DNA of 64,000 nucleotides from Staphylococcus roterodami (lineage in GTDB: Bacteria; Bacillota; Bacilli; Staphylococcales; Staphylococcaceae): assembly GCA_022493055.1 (NCBI GenBank), contig CP092781.1:1-64000 (forward strand). Reading direction: 5' to 3'. The notes beneath the pieces are model-generated. The model was not told where the DNA came from. It saw only the letters and a list, made by a program, of their open reading frames with translations, and did not search any database. Positions 43,216-52,473 of the stretch are shown here, piece after piece. Made by a program: the position numbers and the translations under genes. Every line of letters starts with the position of its first letter. The stretch's first letter is position 1.

Positions 43216-43523
43216 AATATATTTATACCCTCTTTATAATTAGTATCTCGATTTTTTATGCATGATGATATTACCACAAAAGACGAACTTATACAAAAGG
43301 AATTTCAATAGATGCAACCCTTTTAAAGGGAAGTCTAAGAGTAGTCTAAAATAAATGTTGTGGTAAGTTGATCAATATACAAATCAACGATTTTCGCGTT
43401 AAATTGTTCATTATTAATGATACACTACTTATGAATATGATTCAGAATTTTCTTTAGCTACTTTTACAGTAAAGCAATTTTTTAGTTATCTTATAACAAA
43501 GACAAATTTATAAAGGTGATATT
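43216..43523. other. Divergent intergenic region
   Basis: About 308 AT-rich bases between the Dus gene and a small membrane-protein gene, presumably divergent promoters. No distinctive structure seen. Confidence 0.35.
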
Positions 43524-43727
43524 ATGGAAGATTTAAAGCATTCTTTAAAAAGTTTAGGTTGGTGGGATTTATTTTTTGCGATACCTATGTTTCTGCTATT
43601 CGCATACCTTCCAAACAATAATTTTATAACTATATTTCTTAACATTGTTATTATTATTTTCTTTTCCATAGGTTTGATTTTAACTACGCATATAATTATA
43701 GATAAAATTAAGAGCAACTCGAAATGA
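43524..43727 (+). CDS. Small two-helix membrane protein
   Basis: 67 residues with two strongly hydrophobic segments (about 15-30 and 34-56) and charged ends. AAAGGTGAT lies seven bases before the ATG. Not recognised. 48 bases before the TfoX-like gene, possibly co-transcribed. Confidence 0.65.
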   Translation: MEDLKHSLKSLGWWDLFFAIPMFLLFAYLPNNNFITIFLNIVIIIFFSIGLILTTHIIIDKIKSNSK

Positions 43728-43775
43728 TTCATTAATACGAATGTGATTAAACATAAAACTGAAGGAGCGATTACA

Positions 43776-44072
43776 ATGGCTACTGAAAAAGATGTACATG
43801 ATTTATTTTTAAATTATGTGAATTCAAACGCGGTTAAGACAAGAAAGATGATGGGAGAATATATTATTTATTACGATGGCGTGGTTATAGGTGGTTTGTA
43901 TGATAATAGATTATTGGTTAAAGCGACTAAAAGTGCCCAGCAGAAATTGCAAGATAATACATTAGTTTCGCCATATCCAGGTGCTAAAGAAATGATATTA
44001 ATTCCAGACTTTACCGAAGCAACAAATCTCACTGATTTATTTAAGACCATAAAAAATGATTTGAAAAAGTGA
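43776..44072 (+). CDS. TfoX N-terminal domain protein
   Basis: 98 residues. TRKMMGEYIIYYDGVVIGGLYDNRLLVKAT is the TfoX_N pattern. Stand-alone TfoX_N proteins are common in firmicutes and of unknown function; the competence role of full-length TfoX in proteobacteria should not be assumed. GAAGGAG favours ATG 43776 over the in-frame start at 43743. Confidence 0.78.
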   Translation: MATEKDVHDLFLNYVNSNAVKTRKMMGEYIIYYDGVVIGGLYDNRLLVKATKSAQQKLQDNTLVSPYPGAKEMILIPDFTEATNLTDLFKTIKNDLKK

Positions 44073-44120
44073 AGTGTGGGTGCAGAGAGAACTAAGCCCA
44101 TCGATAAATGGTCGCTTGTT

Positions 44121-44147
44121 AAAGAAGAGTGACGGTCACTCTTCTTT
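44121..44147. terminator. Bidirectional terminator between convergent genes
   Basis: A 27-base palindrome with arms AAAGAAGAGTGAC / GTCACTCTTCTTT around one base. It overlaps the last codons of the minus-strand MFS gene and serves both directions. Confidence 0.75.
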
Positions 44148-45356
44148 ATGTGCATATTTTATTTTGCCTGTTTTGTTTACTGGCAGCAGTGTAACAAATA
44201 TCAATAGGGATAAAATGAGTATAATATAGAAACCGAATTTATCATTGATTTCATTAATCCATCTTCCTAAAAATGGAGAGATAAAACTTTGCAGTAACAA
44301 TGAAATTGACGTCCAAATTGTAAATGAACGACCGACATATTTATCTGAAACAGTGTTCATTATAGCTGTATTCATATATATTCTGATTGATGAAATTGAA
44401 TAGCCTAGTATAAGTGATCCTAAGAATAAGTAAAATGCTGAATTTATCCAAATAAATAATGCTGAATTTATGATTAATATAAAATACAACAAAAATATTA
44501 ATGTTCTAGTTGTAATTTTCTTCGAAAGAATAGCTGAAATTAAACCTGCACATAATCCTCCAATGCCATATAACATATCTGAAAAACCAAATTGTACAGA
44601 CGAAAGTTTTAAAACATTATATACATATCCTGGTAATGATATGTTAAAGATCATTGTAAACACCATTGGTATGATTGAAATAACTCCGAAAATAAATATC
44701 ATCATGTTGTCTTTTAAAAATTTCCATCCCAATAAATACTCTTGCAATAAACTATTTGTTGATTCTTCCTCTGAATGCGTGGGTTTATCTACATGCAATC
44801 TAAACAACATAATAATGCTAATTAGAAACATAATTATAGTCATCGCTATAATTAGAGTGAATCCATTTATTTTATATAATACTCCTGATAATCCACCTGC
44901 AATAAACATACCTGTTTGCAAACTAATCTCTAATAGAGAATTAGCATCTGTATATTGATCTGGTTTTAAAATCTGTTTAACTAAACTTCTAGATGTTGTC
45001 ATATACGTAGTCCAACCTATCCCATTAACAATCGCAAATCCAATCACTAAATAGGTCTCAAAGCCTATAATTATGAGTGCTACGACAATGAGTAAATATA
45101 ATATTACCTGAAGAAGATAGGTGATTAAAATAATGTTTCGTCTATTATATTTATCGGCTAGTCCACCTATAATAGGAGAAGCTAAGAAACCAGATAATAC
45201 ATTTAAAGCTAACATAATACCTAATAGTTGGGAGTCGTTGGTTTTGTCGATTAAATACCAATTAGCTCCAACAGTACTAATTCCAACTCCGAATGCTGAA
45301 ATTATTTCAGCTAAAAAGAACAATCTGAAGTTTTTAATTTTCAACAAATCAGTCAT
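44136..45356 (-). CDS. MFS transporter
   Basis: Membrane exporter of 406 residues with about 12 hydrophobic segments. It has the MFS loop 2-3 signature GGLADKYNRRN near 60 and a quieter repeat in the second half. Related to the enterobactin/macrolide-exporter type of MFS proteins; the substrate is unknown. AAAGGTGAT places the start at ATG 45356; GTG 45365 overlaps the ribosome site. It overlaps the end of the flavin reductase gene by eight bases, so the two form an operon divergent from the LysR regulator. Confidence 0.82.
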   Translation of the reverse strand: MTDLLKIKNFRLFFLAEIISAFGVGISTVGANWYLIDKTNDSQLLGIMLALNVLSGFLASPIIGGLADKYNRRNIILITYLLQVILYLLIVVALIIIGFETYLVIGFAIVNGIGWTTYMTTSRSLVKQILKPDQYTDANSLLEISLQTGMFIAGGLSGVLYKINGFTLIIAMTIIMFLISIIMLFRLHVDKPTHSEEESTNSLLQEYLLGWKFLKDNMMIFIFGVISIIPMVFTMIFNISLPGYVYNVLKLSSVQFGFSDMLYGIGGLCAGLISAILSKKITTRTLIFLLYFILIINSALFIWINSAFYLFLGSLILGYSISSIRIYMNTAIMNTVSDKYVGRSFTIWTSISLLLQSFISPFLGRWINEINDKFGFYIILILSLLIFVTLLPVNKTGKIKYAHKEE

Positions 45357-45900
45357 AAATATCACCTTTTTTCAATGCAAGATTTGTATTTGTGAGTGCT
45401 TCCATAAATTGAGAGTCATTTAAAACATCGAACGGTTTATTACCTTCACCGATTAAAAATCTATAGTTTGTAATATTCATAAACTCAAATATTAATTTGA
45501 ATTGGTTGATTAAAGGTTGTGCTTTAGTGCGGGGATTATCGCCACCTATGATTAAAACCAAATACTTTTTTTGTGACATGATTTCTTTGAAATTATCTAT
45601 TTGCGTATCTCGCAATGATTCAGTCCATCTATCAATGAAAAGTTTTAAAGATGCACTCATGGAGTACCAATAGAGTGGTGTTGAAAAAATAATAATATCT
45701 GATTCTAAAACTTTGTTTAAAATTTGTTCGTAATCATCATTATGAAAGCTGGAATCTTTGCTATGACGATTATCTGTAACTTTTTCAATGTTACTTTGAT
45801 ATAAGTTTACAAAGTTGACATTTAAATTCTTCAATAGATTCTCTACTGCTATATTTGAATTGCCATCTTTTCTACTACTTCCAAATAAGCAAGTAATCAT
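45349..45900 (-). CDS. NADPH-dependent FMN reductase / flavodoxin-fold oxidoreductase
   Basis: Flavodoxin-like protein of 183 residues. The N-terminal phosphate loop GSSRKDGNSN and the FMN contact TPLYWYSMSASLKLFIDRW are typical of NAD(P)H:quinone or FMN reductases. AAAGGAG with eight-base spacing supports ATG 45900; another ATG lies at 45906. First gene of an operon with the MFS exporter, divergent from LysR. It probably detoxifies a redox-active compound, by inference. Confidence 0.82.
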   Translation of the reverse strand: MITCLFGSSRKDGNSNIAVENLLKNLNVNFVNLYQSNIEKVTDNRHSKDSSFHNDDYEQILNKVLESDIIIFSTPLYWYSMSASLKLFIDRWTESLRDTQIDNFKEIMSQKKYLVLIIGGDNPRTKAQPLINQFKLIFEFMNITNYRFLIGEGNKPFDVLNDSQFMEALTNTNLALKKGDIYD

Positions 45901-45959
45901 AATCATAACTCCTTTCGATTTACCTTTATGATAATATTTAATATATTATTATTAAATCA

Positions 45960-45997
45960 GAATTCTTAGAATTCAGGATTCGATAAAAGTGAATCCT
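45960..45997. promoter_or_regulatory. Twin palindromes in the LysR/reductase divergent region
   Basis: GAATTC-TTA-GAATTC at 45960-45974 is directly followed by AGGATTC (45975-45981) and its complement GAATCCT (45991-45997). It is a candidate LysR-type operator covering both promoters. The second arm ends just before the lysR ribosome site. Confidence 0.5.
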
Positions 45998-46012
45998 AAA
46001 GGAGGTAATATA

Positions 46013-46873
46013 TTGAACTTAAACATTTTAAAATCATTTTTAGTTACTAGTGAAACTAAGAACCTTACTAAAGCATCAGAATTACTTAACTATTCACAGT
46101 CAACTGTATCTACACATATTGAAAAGTTAGAAAAGCAGTTAGGAGTTAAATTATTTTATAGAAAAAAATATGGTATGGAACTGACTGAAGAAGGCTTAGC
46201 ATACGTTAAGTACGCTAAAGTGATCTTAGATAGTAATAACGAATATGAAAGAGAAATAAAAGGGCTTTACAATAAGACGGTAAATATAAGTATTAACATG
46301 CAAGAAAGTCAGTATCTGTATCGCTACTATAATAAGATTAGCGAATGGTTAGCTGAACACTCATATGTAAATTTGAAGTTTAAATCCGCACATTCTAATT
46401 TCTATATTAAAGAAGAAATTGCTAATTTTAAATCGGATATTAGCCTTATCACAGATGAAAAAATTATCAATAGTAACTTAACTGCTATTCCTATAACTGA
46501 AGAACGTTTAATATTTGTTACTAACAAAGAGATGAAAAATTTCAAATTAAACGATATTCCAAAACATACATTACTTGTTACTGAAAAAGGGTGTAGTTAC
46601 AGAGAACAGTTAGAAAAGATTCTCTATAAATATAGCTTTTCAACAAAACAAATGATTGAATTTCTAGGAATTGAGTCATTAAAAAAACACTTGAAAAATT
46701 CAGGTGGGATTGCGTTATTGCCGGAATTTATTGTTGCAGATGAATTAGAAAATAAAAGTTTGTTTCAAATAGACGTAGATGTCGATATTCCGAATTTAGA
46801 AACAACATTGATAATTAATCCTGAATCCAGTAAGCAAGTACTAGAATCTTTTGTAAAAGATGTCTTTTTATAA
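46013..46873 (+). CDS. LysR-family transcriptional regulator
   Basis: Regulator of 286 residues with an N-terminal winged helix (SETKNLTKASELLNYSQSTVSTHIEKLEKQLGVKLFYR) and a two-lobe ligand domain from about residue 88. AAAGGAGG at 45999-46006 decides the start: TTG 46013 (MNLNILKSF), not the earlier in-frame ATG 45989, which lies within the palindrome. It likely controls the divergent reductase-MFS operon in response to a small molecule. Confidence 0.86.
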   Translation: MNLNILKSFLVTSETKNLTKASELLNYSQSTVSTHIEKLEKQLGVKLFYRKKYGMELTEEGLAYVKYAKVILDSNNEYEREIKGLYNKTVNISINMQESQYLYRYYNKISEWLAEHSYVNLKFKSAHSNFYIKEEIANFKSDISLITDEKIINSNLTAIPITEERLIFVTNKEMKNFKLNDIPKHTLLVTEKGCSYREQLEKILYKYSFSTKQMIEFLGIESLKKHLKNSGGIALLPEFIVADELENKSLFQIDVDVDIPNLETTLIINPESSKQVLESFVKDVFL

Positions 46874-47055
46874 TTACTGTTTGATTTTTTGTTTTATACA
46901 GTTCTAACTTTTAAAATATAATTCGAAAGCACAGATTTAAGAGTATATACCATTGGAAAATTTAATTTTGTATTAAACTACGCACACTAAGCCTTCAATC
47001 AAGCTCATATTAGTTAAAATTTTAAAGGCTTGACATTCATTCACCAAAATAGTAA

Positions 47056-47077
47056 AGTACTTAACAGATAAGTAACT
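47056..47077. promoter_or_regulatory. Imperfect palindrome upstream of the monooxygenase gene
   Basis: AGTACTTA / TAAGTAACT around ACAGA, just after a TTGACA element at 47032-47037. Consistent with an operator for the nearby MarR-type regulator. Confidence 0.4.
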
Positions 47078-47127
47078 AACTATAGAATTAACTACTTTTA
47101 AAATTGAAATTAAAAGGAGTCTTTAAG

Positions 47128-48693
47128 ATGAATAATAGAGATAATCATACGTCTGTACTTGTAGTAGGTGGTAGTTTAGTAGGTTTGTCTACTAGTGCAT
47201 TTTTATCTAACCAAAATGTGAAAAATATTGTAATTGAACGTCATCCGAGTAGTGCGTTGCATCCTAAAGCGATGGGATTTACTCCTAGAACTATGGAAAT
47301 ATTCGATAAAATTGATATCGCAAAATTGATTCCACAGTCACCATCTAATTTCCGATTAAGAAGAGCTAGAATTGAAAGTTTAGACGGTGAATGGTTTGAG
47401 GAAACAGAATGGACACCTGGTGATGTTGATGAAAGTAAAGTTAGTTACTCACCATTTAATGGTGCCGCAATTGCACAGGATAAATTAGAACCTATCATTA
47501 TGAATCGTGCTAGAGAACTTGGCTCAGACATTAGAATGAACACAGAGCTAGTCTCATTTAGTCAAGATAAATATGGTGTTACTGCAACTGTTAGAAACCG
47601 TGAAAATAATGAAGAATACGAAATTACAGCCGACTATCTTGTAGCAGCAGATGGTAATCGTAGTCCAATTCGTGAAAAGTTAGGAATTGAGCGTGAAGGT
47701 GTTGGGGATTTAAGAATTATGCGTAGTGTTCTATTCAAAGCGCCATTAGATGCATATTTAGAATCAGGTGTACGTCAATTTGATATAGATCAAGAAGATT
47801 TAAAAGCCTTTTTAACAAGTTATGGTGACGGTCGTTGGGTATTAATGTTTAAAGACGATATTGAGCGAACTGAAAAAGAGATGTATCAAGATATAATTAA
47901 AGCTATTGGTCGTAACGATTTAGATATCGAAATTATTACAAGTGGTCGTTGGGAATTAGCTGCTTTAATAGCTAAAACATTTTCAGTAGGTAGAATCTTT
48001 TTAGCAGGAGACTCAGCACATACATTGCCACCAACACGAGGAGGTTTCGGTGCAAATACTGGAATCCAAGATGCATATAATTTAGCTTGGAAACTAGCAG
48101 CAGTTATTTCTAAAAAAGCAACATCAGATTTGTTAGATACGTATGATAAAGAACGTCGACCTGTGGCTAATATGCGACATGATCAAACGTTTGCTCGTCC
48201 TGACTACAAATCATATACACAAAATAATTACGACATTGCTGTAATTGACGATGATGCGATAGAGTTTGGTGAATTATATCGCTCTGATGCAATTATTGGA
48301 GCAGACGATTCATTGCCATCCGCTTTATGTCTTGATCAATGGAAAGGTCAACCTGGAACACGAGTACCGTATTTAACTTTTAATAATCAAAACAAAGAAA
48401 GTTCAACACTTGATATCGTTGGTGACAATTGGATTATATTAACAGCAGATAAAGTATGGAAAGATATTGCCCAGGAAATGGTTGGTCAATTTGAAGCAAC
48501 GATTGATATTTTCCAAATAACAAATGAAAATGTAGGCAAGCAAACATTTTGTGATGCATTTGGTATAAGCGAAGATGGTGCAGTAGTTGTTAGACCAGAT
48601 GGTGTAATAGCTTGGCGCTCTGAAAATAGACCTGAAGATACAAGAGGTATTTTGAAATCAACATTAGACAAATTGTTATTTAAAGATAAATAA
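47128..48693 (+). CDS. FAD-dependent aromatic-type monooxygenase
   Basis: Flavoprotein hydroxylase of 521 residues, PheA/TfdB family. The dinucleotide fold VLVVGGSLVGLS (about 10-21), ERHPSS, the DG motif VAADGNRSPIREKLG near 180 and the GD motif FLAGDSAHTLPPTRGGFGANTGIQDA near 298 are all seen, with a thioredoxin-like C-terminal domain. Relatives hydroxylate phenols, antibiotics or polyketides; the substrate is unknown here. AAAGGAG precedes ATG 47128. A MarR-type gene follows. Confidence 0.85.
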   Translation: MNNRDNHTSVLVVGGSLVGLSTSAFLSNQNVKNIVIERHPSSALHPKAMGFTPRTMEIFDKIDIAKLIPQSPSNFRLRRARIESLDGEWFEETEWTPGDVDESKVSYSPFNGAAIAQDKLEPIIMNRARELGSDIRMNTELVSFSQDKYGVTATVRNRENNEEYEITADYLVAADGNRSPIREKLGIEREGVGDLRIMRSVLFKAPLDAYLESGVRQFDIDQEDLKAFLTSYGDGRWVLMFKDDIERTEKEMYQDIIKAIGRNDLDIEIITSGRWELAALIAKTFSVGRIFLAGDSAHTLPPTRGGFGANTGIQDAYNLAWKLAAVISKKATSDLLDTYDKERRPVANMRHDQTFARPDYKSYTQNNYDIAVIDDDAIEFGELYRSDAIIGADDSLPSALCLDQWKGQPGTRVPYLTFNNQNKESSTLDIVGDNWIILTADKVWKDIAQEMVGQFEATIDIFQITNENVGKQTFCDAFGISEDGAVVVRPDGVIAWRSENRPEDTRGILKSTLDKLLFKDK

Positions 48694-48855
48694 TTACCGA
48701 AGTTTTATTTTAAAGAGTAATGTAACAGTGATGCTTGAAAATTACAGTTGATACATTCATATTTAAGTTATACTAAATCAAGCTTCCTTAAATACTTTTG
48801 CAAAGGTACTAAGGGAGTTTGTATTATTAATTACGTATTGAAAGGGTCTTAAACT

Positions 48856-49281
48856 ATGACAAATTATGCTGTTCAAACGATACGAGAAATTCAAGAAATT
48901 GCTTTAAAAAGTAAAATTGATGCAAATGAAGCGATTCAAGATTTGGGATTATCTGCGCAACAAGGTCGCATTATTAAATATATTTATACACATCAAGATC
49001 AGTCTGTGAGTCAAAAAGATTTAGCCGATTACTTTAACGTTTCGACAGCAAGTATTGGTGGCTCTCTAAAAGTGTTAGAAAAACACAATTACATTAAACG
49101 TACGAGAAAGCATGAAAATGCGAGACAATACGATATTATTGTCTTGCCATTAGGAGAAAGTATTATTGATGATTTTGACAAAAAAATAAAAGAAAACAAT
49201 GAAAAATATAAGAGCTTTTTATCAGAAGAAGAGTTTAAGACTTTACATGAGTTATTAGTTAAGATAAAAACACAATTTTAG
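48856..49281 (+). CDS. MarR-family transcriptional regulator
   Basis: Regulator of 141 residues with a winged helix in the centre (VSQKDLADYFNVSTASIGGSLKVLEKHNYIKRT) followed by an HENARQYDI wing and a C-terminal dimerisation helix. Preceded by AAAGGG. It lies 162 bases after the monooxygenase gene and probably regulates it. Confidence 0.84.
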   Translation: MTNYAVQTIREIQEIALKSKIDANEAIQDLGLSAQQGRIIKYIYTHQDQSVSQKDLADYFNVSTASIGGSLKVLEKHNYIKRTRKHENARQYDIIVLPLGESIIDDFDKKIKENNEKYKSFLSEEEFKTLHELLVKIKTQF

Positions 49282-49415
49282 TACGTGAAAAATATAGATT
49301 AGTTTGAGTTATTCAATATATAATCTGCTATATGAGTGCATTATGTAAATGATAAGTGCACCATATAGCAGGATGGATATCGTTAAGTTTATCTATGTAA
49401 CTTACATCTTTGATA

Positions 49416-49540
49416 CTACAGAAGTTCGATCATTTCTTCAATCGTCTCATAATCATTAAATGCCACTAAGCACGACCCGATTGTTTCACACTTTTTTCAA
49501 ATCTTTAAATAGCGTTCATTATGAATGACGCCATCTATAA
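49416..49540 (-). pseudogene. Unidentified reverse-strand gene fragment
   Basis: A minus-strand frame encodes VIDGVIHNERYLKI, one TGA, then KKCETIGSCLVAFNDYETIEEMIELL, ending in TAG at 49416-49418. Codon-like composition across the stop suggests the tail of a decayed gene. The family is not recognised. The rest of the 560-base gap (49282-49843) shows nothing clear. Confidence 0.35.
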
Positions 49541-49843
49541 CATTTATTTATCTTATAAAATAGTACAATTACAAAGCACCACAACGGCGACTGGACTCAC
49601 CTTAAATCATAACGACAACCGCTAAAAATTGATTGCACAACACATCATAAATTGCCATACTCAACTATTTTGAAAAGCATCATTTTCATATTATTAAATT
49701 ATTGAGTAGCTCAATTTATTGTTATACACAAACAGTATTTTTGTTATGATAGAGTTAATAAATTGAATAAATAACTTTACAAAAATTAGAATGATTCAAT
49801 TCAATCATAATTGTTTGAAAATATAGATGAGTAGGTGAACGAT

Positions 49844-50446
49844 ATGTTAATTAGTCTCATAATCCCAGTTTTTGCTTTGTTAGTTATTGGTGGTATTATT
49901 TGGGCAATTATAGAAGGTATAGTACATATTTCAAAAAAGAATAAAGCAATTGATAACTTTTTTAACAAAATTAATAAAGTTAGTGAGACATATAAATTCG
50001 CTACTACTTTTTTATTTCTAATCTTGGCTACGGCTGGTATTTCTCAATTTTATCTATATTATATAGTATCAGCATTTCTTTTTTGGCTTGTCATACTTAC
50101 CTTTGGTATTGCAGGTATCATTTTTTTAATGCCATATGGATTATGTTTTCTACCGTTTTATAAGCAAAAAAAGAAAAAACAGACATTTAAAAAATACATG
50201 GCTTACACTACGATTGGTTTGTCAATTTGTCTAGGCTTATCTCTAGTTTTGGTTCACACTACGAAAATTTATATGGACGAAGGTGGCGTAAGATACTATT
50301 ACGGTAGTTTTGTAATGAAACAAGCGGGCGGTTATGCTTATTTAGCTTTAGCGGTACTTTCAACGTTGTTAATTGTTGCGAAAAAAGCTACAAATAAAAA
50401 TAAAGAAATCGAAACCGTCGACAATACAAATATAACGGAAAGATAA
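49844..50446 (+). CDS. Hypothetical multi-pass membrane protein
   Basis: 200 residues with about five hydrophobic segments (near 4-26, 47-66, 72-96, 117-136, 160-178) and a charged C-terminal tail. GTAGGTG gives ATG 49844 as the start; the GTG at 49835 is inside that site. Not recognised. A terminator follows. Confidence 0.65.
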   Translation: MLISLIIPVFALLVIGGIIWAIIEGIVHISKKNKAIDNFFNKINKVSETYKFATTFLFLILATAGISQFYLYYIVSAFLFWLVILTFGIAGIIFLMPYGLCFLPFYKQKKKKQTFKKYMAYTTIGLSICLGLSLVLVHTTKIYMDEGGVRYYYGSFVMKQAGGYAYLALAVLSTLLIVAKKATNKNKEIETVDNTNITER

Positions 50447-50452
50447 TTAAGG

Positions 50453-50480
50453 GAGTGCTTATTCAGGAGTACTCTTTTTT
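50453..50480 (+). terminator. Terminator after the membrane protein gene
   Basis: GAGTGCT / AGTACTC stem (one G-U pair) followed by T6. Confidence 0.7.
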
Positions 50481-50684
50481 GATGTTCAAATTTAGTTGGA
50501 AATGAAGAAGCGGAAACATTTGTGAGTGGAAAATAAAAGTTAAGCTGAAATCCTATCGAACATATCTGTAAAGCAAAAAATTAACGCCACAATCTTCATC
50601 TTAATTAAAAACAGACATTCTAGTAACATGCTTTTTCAAACACTAATCTAATAATAATTCTATCTACAAAATATTTCTACGCAC
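50481..50684. other. Intergenic stretch between two convergent genes
   Basis: AT-rich, bounded by the two terminators. I see no gene in it. Confidence 0.4.
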
Positions 50685-50712
50685 TAAAAAAGGCGGACAA
50701 AATCGTCCGCCT
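50685..50712 (-). terminator. Terminator of the hydrolase gene
   Basis: AGGCGGAC (50691-50698) / GTCCGCCT (50705-50712). The minus-strand T-run corresponds to the A-run at 50685-50690. Confidence 0.82.
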
Positions 50713-50737
50713 CAATGCACACTACCGCATGTTGTTT

Positions 50738-51652
50738 TTATAAAGTTTCTTTATAGAATGATTCAAGTTTTGGTAACACTTGATTTACATATTCTGGAAT
50801 ATCATATAAATCTACGTGTGATGCACCTTCAATTTTATATAATTCATTGTTGTCGCCTGCTGCTTTTTCAACAGCATCAACGCTATATTCAATCGTGTCT
50901 GCTTCTGTACCTGCGATTGCTAAGAATGGTTGTGTCAACAATTCATCAATATATGTGAATGGCGCAAATGTTAATACTTCTGAAAAACTTCTTAATAATA
51001 GTTTGTTTGGTGCGTTTTTATGGCGACCACGTTCAGTTAAATAATAATCATGCCCTTGTACCATTGTTGAATTTTCAGGCATAGAATCATCAATTTCTTC
51101 AGGAACATAGCCAGTGATGCCATAATCTGCACCATTTGCTTCAGCTGTACGTTGATCTGCAACTTGTGTCATAAATGCCAGTTGATCATCTATTGATACT
51201 ACATCGCCAGGACCTTTACGGAATAAAGCACCAATATCTACCATACTTACAGTTGCAAGTGCTTTAATGCGACGTTCTGTTCTTGCTGCACTTACTGTAT
51301 ATCCACCACCTGCACAAACGCCAAGCGCACCAATTCTGTCATTATCCACAAAGTCTAATGTTGTAAGATAATCAACTGAAGCTCTAACGTCTTCTGTTCT
51401 CGCAAATGGATCTTCTAAATATCTAGGAGAGCCTTCACTTTCACCTTGATGTGATGCATCATATACAACCGTAACGTAGCCAAATTCCGCAAGTTTCTCT
51501 GCATACATACCTGCAGTTTGTTCTTTAACACCGCCACCTGGGTGACAAACTGTAATTGCTGGATATTTTTTGCTTTCATCAAATTGTTCTGGTGTATATA
51601 AATTCGCTGCTAATAAATTTGTTTTACTTTTAAAATTAACTGATTGTTTCAT
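50738..51652 (-). CDS. Alpha/beta hydrolase with cysteine at the nucleophile elbow
   Basis: Hydrolase of 304 residues, related to YcjY/dienelactone-hydrolase-type proteins. The nucleophile elbow reads GVCAGGGY, with C113 where most esterases have Ser. The oxyanion region is CHPGGG near 36, and the catalytic His is in EGASHVDLYD near the C-terminus. Substrate unknown. Divergent from a TetR-type gene, which probably represses it. Confidence 0.83.
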   Translation of the reverse strand: MKQSVNFKSKTNLLAANLYTPEQFDESKKYPAITVCHPGGGVKEQTAGMYAEKLAEFGYVTVVYDASHQGESEGSPRYLEDPFARTEDVRASVDYLTTLDFVDNDRIGALGVCAGGGYTVSAARTERRIKALATVSMVDIGALFRKGPGDVVSIDDQLAFMTQVADQRTAEANGADYGITGYVPEEIDDSMPENSTMVQGHDYYLTERGRHKNAPNKLLLRSFSEVLTFAPFTYIDELLTQPFLAIAGTEADTIEYSVDAVEKAAGDNNELYKIEGASHVDLYDIPEYVNQVLPKLESFYKETL

Positions 51653-51728
51653 AGATTAAATGCCTCCATCTTTTTATATAAGTCATTCATTTGTTGTAGA
51701 TATTTATTACTCTTGTGTGTATAATGCC

Positions 51729-51779
51729 ATACTAGAGTATTTAAATGTACAATTCAATTAGCAAGGAAGCACATATGTG
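51729..51779. promoter_or_regulatory. Palindromes between the hydrolase and TetR genes
   Basis: ATACT-AG-AGTAT at 51729-51740 and CACATATGTG at 51770-51779. Both are plausible half-site arrangements for the adjacent TetR-family protein. Confidence 0.4.
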
Positions 51780-51830
51780 TTTTAATACACAGTTTTATAA
51801 AAATGGGTTTTAAAAGAAAGGAGTATTATT

Positions 51831-52385
51831 ATGAATGTTGGGGATTTACGTGTTGTTAAAACGAGGGCAAGTATTAAAAAGGCATTTATGACCTTACTTT
51901 TTGAAAAAGATTTTGATACTATTTCGATTAAAGAAATTACTGAATTTGCGCAAATTGGGAGAAAAACATTTTATCTACATTATATTGATAAATATGATTT
52001 ACTAGATCAAATAGTATCGGAAAAATTGATAGAACTTGAACAAATTTCTGAAGCCAAAAAGAGTCTCGGTATCCAAGAAGGCACACAGTTATGGTTTGAG
52101 TTTTTCGAAAATAATAGAACATTTTTTATGAAAATTTTTAATATTAACAACGCTTCAAATTATAAGAAAAAGCTGCTTCATTTTATTGAAGAAGAATTTA
52201 AGAAAAAAGTTCCGACACGTGTTGCTACTGAAAAAAGCTTAGACTACGACTTATATATTAATTTTATTAGTAACGGTATTATCGGACTACTAGATATCTA
52301 TCTAAACAGCAGTGAAAATACAGAAGAACAAGAAAAAATAACATTGCAGGTGTCGCGCCTACTATCTTTATACGATTTAATTTAA
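51831..52385 (+). CDS. TetR-family transcriptional regulator
   Basis: Repressor-type protein of 184 residues: the N-terminal helix-turn-helix spans TISIKEITEFAQIGRKTFYLHYIDKYDLL, and a helical ligand domain follows with a C-terminal segment like DhaS-type members. AAAGGAG precedes ATG 51831. Divergent from the hydrolase gene, its probable target. Confidence 0.84.
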   Translation: MNVGDLRVVKTRASIKKAFMTLLFEKDFDTISIKEITEFAQIGRKTFYLHYIDKYDLLDQIVSEKLIELEQISEAKKSLGIQEGTQLWFEFFENNRTFFMKIFNINNASNYKKKLLHFIEEEFKKKVPTRVATEKSLDYDLYINFISNGIIGLLDIYLNSSENTEEQEKITLQVSRLLSLYDLI

Positions 52386-52473
52386 AACTAAGCTATCTAT
52401 ATTGAAATATAATTGCGTGTAGCAGATATAGTATGTCATTTCTTGAGAGAATTTTATTATAATAGTTTTATGA

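Noticed and set aside
43776..44072. Competence regulator TfoX
   Set aside because: Only the N-terminal domain is present; firmicute stand-alone versions have no shown competence role.
44470..44958. 162-codon forward frame inside the MFS gene
   Set aside because: Antisense shadow of a clear 12-helix transporter.
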